This document shows, one piece after another, positions 1 through 5,423 of a DNA stretch of 12,783 bases. Made by a program: the position numbers and the translations under genes. Under the pieces are notes generated by a model. The model was given only the letters and a program-made list of their open reading frames with translations, was not told the origin of the DNA and made no database searches. The stretch is taken from contig JAPLZI010000046.1 of NCBI GenBank assembly GCA_026395095.1, forward strand, positions 1-12,783, given 5' to 3'. Source of the DNA: Candidatus Tayloriibacteriota bacterium (GTDB lineage Bacteria; Patescibacteriota; Minisyncoccia; Phycocordibacterales; PALSA-1337). The number at the start of each line of letters is the position of its first letter. Positions within the stretch are counted from its first letter, which is position 1.

Positions 1-455
1 CGCTTTGCAACGAGCTCATTGATTATCGCCTCACCTGAGGCGCGGATCTGACCCGAATACTTGCCGATCGGCGGGAGCTTCGGATTGAGAACGACATTTT
101 CAGTCGAGCACCAGAGTAACCAAGTGCCCAGCTTATGTCCCTCGACCTTGAAGTATTCCTGCGGATAACGCTGGGAATCGCCTAGACCCACAATTTTGTG
201 AGTCGTAACTGGTCCTTCATCCAGTATCCCTGTGGTGCGGCCGCCTTCGCGATCGCATTCCAGGAGAATGAAGTATTGGGCGCTGCTGAAGCGATCTGGG
301 TTATACCACTCGTGAGATTCGAGGATATAGACACAGAAACGGCTATCAGAAACTTCAGTTCCGAAAGGAATATCCCGGCTGCAAGCCAAGATTTCCGAAG
401 GGTGTGCACACGGGCCACGCCCTGAACGAGTGTTAACTACAGTGTATTTTTTCAT
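1..455 (-). CDS. Hypothetical protein, N-terminal part (runs off the window edge)
   Basis: Reading the minus strand from an ATG at 453-455, the frame stays open for 151 codons to the left edge, so the gene is real but its 3' end is missing. The protein begins MKKYTVVNTRSGRGPCAHPS and I do not recognise its family. It looks soluble: there is no signal peptide or membrane helix, and aromatic residues are frequent. Five cysteines are visible (about residues 16, 25, 41, 67 and 116), without the CxxC spacing of a zinc ribbon. No clear Shine-Dalgarno sequence precedes the ATG. It lies downstream of the membrane protein at 564-971 on the same strand, separated by about 108 bp containing two short inverted repeats, so the two may or may not share a transcript. 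Certain: a long open frame. Unknown: the function. Confidence 0.72.
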   Translation of the reverse strand, partial: MKKYTVVNTRSGRGPCAHPSEILACSRDIPFGTEVSDSRFCVYILESHEWYNPDRFSSAQYFILLECDREGGRTTGILDEGPVTTHKIVGLGDSQRYPQEYFKVEGHKLGTWLLWCSTENVVLNPKLPPIGKYSGQIRASGEAIINELVAK

Positions 456-482
456 ACTCAAAGAGCTGACTCTCAGGACCCG

Positions 483-495
483 CGACACCATGTCG
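483..495. repeat. Short inverted repeat (5-bp arms)
   Basis: CGACA, the spacer CCA, then TGTCG form a perfect 5-bp hairpin about 28 bp upstream of the start codon at 455. It could be a small operator or part of the 5' leader of the minus-strand gene. It is short enough to be chance. Confidence 0.25.
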
Positions 496-509
496 TAGAT
501 CCAGTTGAG

Positions 510-537
510 TCCCGCAGTCATATTTCATACTGCGGGA
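510..537. other. Stem-loop between two minus-strand genes
   Basis: TCCCGCAGT at 510-518 and ACTGCGGGA at 529-537 form a perfect, GC-rich 9-bp stem with a 10-nt loop. It lies 27 bp past the stop codon of the membrane protein at 564-971, where a terminator would be expected. No U-tract follows the stem on the minus strand, so an intrinsic terminator of the usual type is not supported. An RNA-stabilising or attenuating hairpin is equally possible. Confidence 0.45.
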
Positions 538-563
538 ATTTGAAAAGTGAGTGTCACCTCTTT

Positions 564-971
564 TCAGTAGGTGTCGGCGGAGGGTTTCTCCTCACCTTTA
601 TTGGAAGGAAGATCTTTACCCGTGCTACCAAACATTATGGTAAAGATGAGCATGGCCATCGCACCAACGATGACCAAGCAGTATTTTGGACCACCATTAG
701 AGGCGAGATCCATGAAGATGATTCCGAAAACAAAGCTTATCGCTATCAGGATGGCATCGAACCATCCTGTCGTCGGCCGTGCGGCGTACCAACCGAAACC
801 CCATGACGCGGGACCCACCAGTCCCGATAGCCCGGCGATAATATAATCGGGGGTAGTAAGCTTTCCGAACTTCTTTGGCCGGTAGCTTATGTATCCCTTA
901 ACACCGACGACGTACCAAACGATGCTGGCAACGATGATGCCAACAATCGGCATTGCATTTAATGAGTTCAT
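564..971 (-). CDS. Small integral membrane protein, four predicted helices, function unknown
   Basis: A 135-residue protein with four hydrophobic segments at about residues 8-25, 42-60, 70-88 and 96-114. A short charged tail rich in Lys, Glu and Ser follows (residues 118-135). The loop between helices 1 and 2 is basic (RPKKFGK), which by the positive-inside rule suggests that both termini face the outside; this is only a topology guess. I recognise no family motif. The ATG at 969-971 is preceded by an A/T-rich stretch without a Shine-Dalgarno sequence. A second Met at residue 7 could also be the start. The gene is divergent from infB, with about 130 bp between the start codons, so that gap must hold promoters for both directions. 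Confidence 0.7.
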   Translation of the reverse strand: MNSLNAMPIVGIIVASIVWYVVGVKGYISYRPKKFGKLTTPDYIIAGLSGLVGPASWGFGWYAARPTTGWFDAILIAISFVFGIIFMDLASNGGPKYCLVIVGAMAMLIFTIMFGSTGKDLPSNKGEEKPSADTY

Positions 972-1080
972 TTTTTGTTTGATTTTTTTGAGTTACAGAG
1001 AGTAAAACCTAGCTCCAAAGATGCAATAACCTTGCGTCCTCAAAGCTCACTTGTCAAGTAAGGTAATTATGCCACAAATC

Positions 1081-1089
1081 TGCTAGTAT
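1081..1089 (+). promoter_or_regulatory. Candidate extended -10 promoter of infB
   Basis: TGCTAGTAT matches an extended -10 element (TGn followed by TAGTAT, 5 of 6 to TATAAT). No good -35 hexamer lies 16-18 bp upstream; a TTGTCA at 1051-1056 is too far away (27 bp). Transcription would begin around 1096, giving a 5' leader of only about 6 nt before the infB ATG at 1102, which fits the absence of a Shine-Dalgarno sequence there. Confidence 0.35.
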
Positions 1090-1101
1090 GGCTCTATTCC
1101 T

Positions 1102-2706
1102 ATGCCTAACAAAAACCAGCACAATCTGGTTCGTCGTTCTCCCGTCGTCGTAGTGATGGGCCATATTGACCATGGCAAATCTACCCTTCTCGACTATATA
1201 AGGAAGTCGAATATCGTCGCTGGCGAGGCTGGCGGCATCACCCAACATGTTGGAGCTTACCAAGCCGAATACACCGGATCCGACGACAAAAAACACGTCA
1301 TTACCTTCCTAGACACACCCGGTCATGAAGCTTTTTGTTCTATCCGTGAACGCGGCGCATTGGCGGCAGATATCGCAATCCTCGTCGTTTCCGCCGAAGA
1401 CGGCGTCAAACCCCAAACATTGGAAGCTTATAAGGAAATAAAAAACGCCAAGATTCCCTATGTCGTAGCTATCAATAAGATCGACAAACCGAATGCGGAC
1501 ATAAACAAAACCAAACAATCGCTCGGCGAGAATGAAATATACGTCGAGGGTTGGGGCGGAGATATTCCCTGCGTGGCTATTTCCTCACTGAATGGCACCG
1601 GTATCCCGGAACTTCTAGAAATGGTAAACCTGATTGCTGAACTCGCCGACCTCAAAGCAAATCTTTCGATTCCAGCCGAAGGCGTTGTCATAGAATCAAA
1701 AATGAATACACGTGAAGGCATCTCAGCGACTATCCTCATCAAGAATGGGAAACTCGAAACCGGTTCGTTCGTAGTTGCCGGCAAATCATACACCCCGGTG
1801 CGATATATAGAAAATTTCAAGGGTGAAAAGATCGAGAGCGCTACCGCCACCATGCCAGTTGTAATAGTCGGATGGAACGAAATGCCAGTTTGCGGCACTG
1901 CTTTCAAGACAGTCACATCGAAGAAGGAAGCAGAAAGATTGTCTAACGAAGCGAAAGGCAAGTTGGATGAGGAGACACTTCGCAGGAAATTTTCAGCAGA
2001 AAATTTCCGAGATGTAGCGCGAGGCCTGCAGGCCTCGACGCGTGTCTCTGATTCCAACTTGCCTAGAGCTTCGGATAAGGACGAACCAAAAATTGTCTCC
2101 GTTCCTATCGTCATCAAAGCTGACGTCAACGGCTCTCTAGAAGGAGTCAAACACGAATTGGCGAAGATCAAGCACAACAGAGTGCAGTTGAAAATCGTTT
2201 CTGAAGGCATCGGCGATATCGGCGAGAATGATGTTAAGCTCGCCGTTAGTGACCCGACTATCATCATTCTTGGCTTCAATGTCACACCTGACAAGAAAGC
2301 CTCATCGGTCATCGAGAGGTCGGCTATTCCCCTTCAAATAAAGACATTCAAAATAATTTATGAGCTGACTGAATTCGTGAGAACTGTTGTCGTTTCTAAG
2401 ATTCCAAAGGAATACACCGAGAAGATTACCGGCCGAGCAAAGATCGTCGCCATATTTTCGAAGGAGAAGGATCGTCAAGTCGTCGGCGGCAAGGTCCAGG
2501 AGGGCGAGCTCGAGAGCGGCAGTTTTGTCCGCATCATGCGCCGCGACACAGAGATCGGCAAAGGAACTATTCGTGAACTTCAGCAGCAGAAAAAGCGCGT
2601 GAATGAAATCCGGGAAGGTTTTGAGTTTGGCACCTTGATCGAATCAAAAACCGAAATCGCTGAAGGAGACAAGATCGAGGCGACGAGGATGATCGAGAAG
2701 GAATAA
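1102..2706 (+). CDS. infB: Translation initiation factor IF-2 (short form)
   Basis: This GTPase brings initiator fMet-tRNA to the 30S subunit and promotes subunit joining. All G motifs are visible: GHIDHGKS (20-27), GGITQH (44-49), DTPGHE (71-76), NKID (125-128) and SSLNGTG (161-167). A beta-barrel domain II follows (about 190-275), then a linker, IF-2 domain III (about 325-425, beginning with IKADVNGSLEG), and the C-terminal fMet-tRNA-binding domain (about 430-534). At 534 residues it lacks the long N-terminal extension of the E. coli protein (about 890 residues); the GTPase domain starts near residue 14, as is common in CPR bacteria. The domain II-III linker (residues about 295-312) is encoded by two adjacent perfect inverted repeats. 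rbfA follows after 20 bp, the usual infB-rbfA order. No Shine-Dalgarno sequence precedes the start. Confidence 0.98.
   Translation: MPNKNQHNLVRRSPVVVVMGHIDHGKSTLLDYIRKSNIVAGEAGGITQHVGAYQAEYTGSDDKKHVITFLDTPGHEAFCSIRERGALAADIAILVVSAEDGVKPQTLEAYKEIKNAKIPYVVAINKIDKPNADINKTKQSLGENEIYVEGWGGDIPCVAISSLNGTGIPELLEMVNLIAELADLKANLSIPAEGVVIESKMNTREGISATILIKNGKLETGSFVVAGKSYTPVRYIENFKGEKIESATATMPVVIVGWNEMPVCGTAFKTVTSKKEAERLSNEAKGKLDEETLRRKFSAENFRDVARGLQASTRVSDSNLPRASDKDEPKIVSVPIVIKADVNGSLEGVKHELAKIKHNRVQLKIVSEGIGDIGENDVKLAVSDPTIIILGFNVTPDKKASSVIERSAIPLQIKTFKIIYELTEFVRTVVVSKIPKEYTEKITGRAKIVAIFSKEKDRQVVGGKVQEGELESGSFVRIMRRDTEIGKGTIRELQQQKKRVNEIREGFEFGTLIESKTEIAEGDKIEATRMIEKE
1985..2037. repeat. Twin palindromic repeat inside infB
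   Basis: Two perfect inverted repeats lie 11 bp apart inside the coding sequence. The first has 10-bp arms, GGAAATTTTC (1985-1994) and GAAAATTTCC (1999-2008), with a 4-nt loop. The second is an 18-bp uninterrupted palindrome (CGAGGCCTG and its complement, 2020-2037). Together they encode about residues 295-312 of IF-2, in the linker between domains II and III, where added residues would be tolerated. The arrangement resembles protein-coding palindromic elements such as the Rickettsia RPEs. Whether it recurs elsewhere in this genome cannot be told from one window. Confidence 0.6.
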
Positions 2707-2726
2707 TTATAAAAACAACAAAAACC

Positions 2727-3053
2727 ATGCCAGCCACCAGAGACGACAAACTTCGAGAACTCATCCGCGAATTGGCCGGTGAGTATTTTGCCCGCGAATC
2801 CAATCACCAGTCGCTCATAACGATCACGAATGTCGAAATTGTAAACAAAGGATCAAAGGCCAGGCTGCTCATCACCGTATTGCCAGCCGAACAAGAGGAC
2901 ACCGCTCTCTCATTCATGCACAGGCAACTCACTGAATTGCGACAATATGTCATGGAAAGAGCCCGGCTTATGCGAGTCCCCTTTTTCGAGGTTGCCATAG
3001 ACCGCGGCGAGAAGAACCGCCAGCGATTAGACGATATTGAGAAAACAATGTAG
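2727..3053 (+). CDS. rbfA: 30S ribosome-binding factor A (RbfA)
   Basis: RbfA is a small KH-fold protein that binds the immature 30S subunit and helps finish 16S rRNA 5'-end processing and the central pseudoknot. The 108 residues follow the family pattern: an N-terminal helix (RDDKLRELIRELAGEYFARE), a strand with ITITNVEIV (31-39), a strand with ARLLITVLP (45-53), a long helix (about 60-82), then RVPFFEVAIDRG (83-94), which corresponds to the conserved 'P-x-[LF]-x-F-x-x-D' end. Its length is normal for the family. It begins 20 bp after infB in an A-rich spacer without a Shine-Dalgarno sequence and is surely co-transcribed with infB. A tRNA gene follows after 33 bp. Confidence 0.9.
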   Translation: MPATRDDKLRELIRELAGEYFARESNHQSLITITNVEIVNKGSKARLLITVLPAEQEDTALSFMHRQLTELRQYVMERARLMRVPFFEVAIDRGEKNRQRLDDIEKTM

Positions 3054-3056
3054 GAT
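3028..3056 (+). promoter_or_regulatory. Possible promoter of the tRNA-Cys gene
   Basis: TAGACG (4 of 6 to TTGACA) and TAGGAT (4 of 6 to TATAAT) are separated by 17 bp and overlap the end of rbfA. A start near 3063 would precede the mature tRNA by about 24 nt. Such matches occur by chance, and read-through from infB-rbfA is an alternative. Confidence 0.25.
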
Positions 3057-3086
3057 TTAGGTGGGATGGCTGCGCTGCCCCATTCG

Positions 3087-3158
3087 GGCCACGTAGAAAA
3101 GTGGTAATTCAGTGGTCTGCAAAACCACTATACGCGGGTTCGATTCCCGCCGTGGCCA
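3087..3158 (+). tRNA. trnC: tRNA-Cys (anticodon GCA)
   Basis: The full cloverleaf can be folded by eye. The acceptor stem is GGCCACG/CGTGGCC, and there is a short D-arm with GAA/TTC. The anticodon stem GTGGT/ACCAC carries loop CTGCAAA, with anticodon GCA at 3119-3121. The variable loop has 5 nt, and the T-arm GCGGG/CCCGC carries loop TTCGATT. The discriminator base is A at 3158. CCA is not encoded (the next bases are ATC) and must be added after transcription. The PAP2-like gene begins only 14 bp further on. Confidence 0.95.
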
Positions 3159-3172
3159 ATCATTCAGGGCTT

Positions 3173-3880
3173 ATGAATATAATAGAAACTTACAAACAAC
3201 AATTCTCTGATCGAAAACTCGTTTATTCGATGGTGATCAGTTTTGTCATGTTGTTTTTTTCTTTTCTAGTAAACTATCTTAGCTCACTCTACGCCTATGA
3301 ACGCGCCAGCAATTTCGTCGATGATATCGTATTATCGAACATGCCGACATACAATGTTGACTGGGTCTTTGTCTGGGGGCCAATCATTTTTTGGGTTGTT
3401 CTAGCTTATTTCTTATTGAAAGATCCAAAAAAATTACCCTTTACGCTTAAAACAGTTTCACTGTTCGTAGTCATTAGAGCTTTTTTTGTAATCATGACTC
3501 ATCTCGGGCCACCTCCCGATCACAGTCCGCTCACAGTTTTTGGTACGAACTGGGTTGCTGATTTTCTAGGCACAAATCCCGTTTTCTCATTTATTTTCTC
3601 CTCAGGAGCAGACTTATTCTTTTCCGGCCATACGGGCCTGCCGTTTATTTTGGCTTTAGTTTTTTGGGAAATGAAGGGCTTGCGTGTATTTTGTCTCGCA
3701 ACTTCGGTCTTTTTCGGCATAATCGTGCTTTTGGGACATTTGCATTACACTATTGACGTCGCATCGGCCTTTTTTATAACTTTTGCGATCTACCACATAG
3801 CTACCCACATATTCAAAACAGACAAAGAAATGTTTTTAGGGTATAATTCTATGCATGAACATTCCCAAACCATACAGTGA
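3173..3880 (+). CDS. PAP2_C / sphingomyelin-synthase-like lipid phosphatase or phosphotransferase
   Basis: A 235-residue polytopic membrane protein with about six hydrophobic segments (near 17-40, 63-82, 95-110, 135-150, 153-187 and 192-214). The motifs SGHT (151-154) and HYTID (191-195) match the last two conserved blocks of the PAP2_C family, which includes sphingomyelin synthases. The two His and the Asp would form the catalytic triad that passes through a phospho-His intermediate. LGPPP (111-115), after an Arg at 102, resembles the family's earlier block. Possible substrates are a phospholipid head group or a polyprenyl phosphate; the sequence cannot decide. I chose the ATG at 3173 because the frame extended upstream would begin inside the tRNA. 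The last 26 bp overlap the next gene, implying coupled expression. Confidence 0.8.
   Translation: MNIIETYKQQFSDRKLVYSMVISFVMLFFSFLVNYLSSLYAYERASNFVDDIVLSNMPTYNVDWVFVWGPIIFWVVLAYFLLKDPKKLPFTLKTVSLFVVIRAFFVIMTHLGPPPDHSPLTVFGTNWVADFLGTNPVFSFIFSSGADLFFSGHTGLPFILALVFWEMKGLRVFCLATSVFFGIIVLLGHLHYTIDVASAFFITFAIYHIATHIFKTDKEMFLGYNSMHEHSQTIQ
3819..3847 (+). promoter_or_regulatory. Candidate promoter giving a leaderless cupin mRNA
   Basis: CAGACA (3819-3824, 4 of 6 to TTGACA) lies 17 bp before a perfect TATAAT (3842-3847), inside the 3' end of the PAP2-like gene. The expected transcription start, 6-9 nt past the -10, falls at 3853-3856, on the ATG at 3855. The cupin mRNA would then have no 5' leader. 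Confidence 0.5.
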
Positions 3881-4232
3881 TGCTCGTCCTTGGGGAAATG
3901 AGCTATGGTTTACACGAGAAAGCGGTGCGCCCTCGATGGTGAAAATAATTACTGTAAATCCAAAAGAGTCTCTTAGTCTTCAATATCATATCAAGAGAGA
4001 AGAATTTTGGTTTGTCATGTCAGGCAGTGGAATTGCCCAGATTGGGACAGAACGAATCCCGCTCGAGACCGGCAATACATGCTTCGTACCTAAACAAGCT
4101 CATCACAGGATAACCGCCGGCGACGCCTCCCCTTTAGTTTTTCTCGAGCTTGCTTTCGGTGAATTTGATGAGAATGACATTGTGAGATTAGAAGACAAGT
4201 ATGGGCGTGTAACCGCAAACGCAAAACAATAA
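3855..4232 (+). CDS. Mannose-6-phosphate isomerase-type cupin (type II PMI domain)
   Basis: A single-domain 125-residue cupin matching the C-terminal isomerase domain of bifunctional ManC/AlgA enzymes. The signatures are KPWG-like RPWGNE (11-16), SLQYHIKREEFWFVMSG (41-57), FVPKQAHHRI (77-86) and the ending DIVRLEDKYGR (108-118), which matches the family's 'DDIVR.EDrYGR'. Likely metal ligands are Gln43/His45, Glu50 and His84. The expected reaction is mannose-6-phosphate to fructose-6-phosphate or the reverse. The guanylyltransferase half of ManC is absent, so no GDP-mannose is made by this gene. The ATG overlaps the end of the PAP2-like gene by 26 bp in another frame. GH130 genes and a PMM-like gene follow, consistent with mannose metabolism. 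A non-catalytic sugar-binding cupin cannot be excluded. Confidence 0.85.
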   Translation: MNIPKPYSDARPWGNELWFTRESGAPSMVKIITVNPKESLSLQYHIKREEFWFVMSGSGIAQIGTERIPLETGNTCFVPKQAHHRITAGDASPLVFLELAFGEFDENDIVRLEDKYGRVTANAKQ

Positions 4233-4273
4233 ATAATTATATATTTTATTTGTACATATTAAATTAAAAGATA
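4233..4273 (+). promoter_or_regulatory. AT-rich leader before the GH130 genes
   Basis: This 41-bp gap is almost entirely A and T, in sharp contrast to its GC-balanced neighbours. It contains TATATT (4240-4245) and TTAAAT (4259-4264) as possible -10 hexamers, but no convincing -35 box. It probably holds a promoter for the downstream GH130-GH130-PMM genes. There is no Shine-Dalgarno sequence before the ATG at 4274. Confidence 0.3.
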
Positions 4274-5404
4274 ATGGAGTTGATTTTATTAATAGGTTTT
4301 ATTTCAGTTTGTATAGCAACATTTGCTATATATTATGCCGTGACCTGCGTGCTAAATGCTCGCCGGGAACGGCAGATGCAGTACGGGCTCAATCGGCATC
4401 ATGCCAATCCGATCATTAAACCTCTTGCTCACAACCATTGGGAATCCGAGGGAACCTTTAACCCTGGTGCCGTCGTCGATGATACCGGAACGATACATCT
4501 TTTTTACCGAGCCATCGGCAAGGACGGAATATCCAGAGTCGGCCACACCACTTCTTCAGATGGAAAGCTTTTTATGAATCGTTCAGCGTTTCCTGTGTAC
4601 GAGCCAGAAAGAGGTTACGGCATGCCGGAAAAAAGTCCCATGAATGCGCCTCACAAGTATGATCTCTCCGCACACGCTTCGGGCGGAGGTTGGGGTGGTG
4701 CAGAAGATCCTCGAGTCGTTAAGATCGACGATCGTATATATATGACTTACACGGCTTTTGAGGGTTGGGCAAGTATGCGCATCGGCCTTACTTCTATAAA
4801 TGAGAAAGATATGGAGAAGGGGCAATGGAAGTGGAAAAAACCGGTTATTATTTCTCCGCCTGGTTCGCGTGCCAAGAACTGGGTCTTGTTCCCGGAAAAG
4901 ATAAATGGAAAATATGCAATCCTTCATGCCATCGCGCCGAAGATTAGAGTTGCATATGTCGATAGTCCGGAGATGGCACCCGAAATCAAGACCGTAGGCG
5001 ATCACGGTGGCGGCGGTTATGAGGATAAGGGCCGCAAGGAAAGCTGGGATCACTTCGTTCGTGGTGCTGGCGCCCCACCGCTAAAAACAAGGCTAGGCTG
5101 GCTCCTGTTATACCACGCCTTCGACAAGAGAAACCCAAAGAAGATTGTGGGCTACAAAGTCGGAGCGATGATTCTAGATCTAAACGATCCGACAAAGGTT
5201 CTATATCGCTCACCTCAGCCGATATTGTCACCGGACATGCCATACGAAAACGACGGCAAACCAGGAGTTGTCTATGCATCAGGCGCCATCATAAGGGACG
5301 ATAAGCTTCTAGTTTATTACGGTGGTGGAGACAAAACTACATGCGTAGCAGAGACGCCGCTGGACCCATTACTCACATGGCTTACGACTTATGGAAAAAT
5401 TTAG
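4274..5404 (+). CDS. Membrane-anchored GH130 family protein (beta-mannoside phosphorylase or mannosidase)
   Basis: Residues 4-27 form one hydrophobic helix, followed by basic NARRER, so the protein is probably anchored by its N-terminus. The rest (about 42-376) is a GH130 five-bladed propeller. Its blocks are NPIIKP (45-50), GTFNPGAV (60-67), LFYRA (76-80), AEDPRVVK (143-150), KNWVLFPEKINGKY (201-214), GAPPLKTRLGWLLLYH (266-281), LDLNDP (301-306) and LLVYYGGGD (345-353). Asp145 in EDPR is the position expected for the general acid. GH130 enzymes cleave beta-1,2- or beta-1,4-mannosides, either with phosphate, releasing mannose-1-phosphate, or with water. Where typical phosphorylases have 'HR' after the NGKY block, this one has HA (218-219). 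The catalytic side (cytoplasmic or external) cannot be settled, since no cleavable signal is evident. It lies 19 bp upstream of the tandem GH130 gene. Confidence 0.88.
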   Translation: MELILLIGFISVCIATFAIYYAVTCVLNARRERQMQYGLNRHHANPIIKPLAHNHWESEGTFNPGAVVDDTGTIHLFYRAIGKDGISRVGHTTSSDGKLFMNRSAFPVYEPERGYGMPEKSPMNAPHKYDLSAHASGGGWGGAEDPRVVKIDDRIYMTYTAFEGWASMRIGLTSINEKDMEKGQWKWKKPVIISPPGSRAKNWVLFPEKINGKYAILHAIAPKIRVAYVDSPEMAPEIKTVGDHGGGGYEDKGRKESWDHFVRGAGAPPLKTRLGWLLLYHAFDKRNPKKIVGYKVGAMILDLNDPTKVLYRSPQPILSPDMPYENDGKPGVVYASGAIIRDDKLLVYYGGGDKTTCVAETPLDPLLTWLTTYGKI

Positions 5405-5423
5405 AACGCTAAAATAATACCCA

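Noticed and set aside
248..255. GCGATCGC octamer, the cyanobacterial HIP1 sequence
   Set aside because: Only one copy was seen in the window, and nothing else points to cyanobacteria, so chance is the simplest explanation.
1458..2312. 284-codon open frame on the minus strand inside infB
   Set aside because: It lies wholly opposite a highly conserved gene, shows no recognisable domain, and is explained by codon bias of infB.
3061..3086. Weak hairpin (TGG/CCA and GGC/GCC with a bulge) just before the tRNA
   Set aside because: The stem is interrupted and short, there is no U-tract, and the sequence is probably tRNA precursor leader.
3101..3172. Upstream GTG start adding 24 residues to the PAP2-like protein
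   Set aside because: Those codons lie in the tRNA-Cys gene and its short spacer, and the added residues do not resemble a protein N-terminus. The ATG at 3173 gives a normal membrane-protein start.
4583..5053. 156-codon minus-strand frame opposite the anchored GH130 gene
   Set aside because: The GH130 frame carries all the conserved family motifs here; the opposite frame has none.
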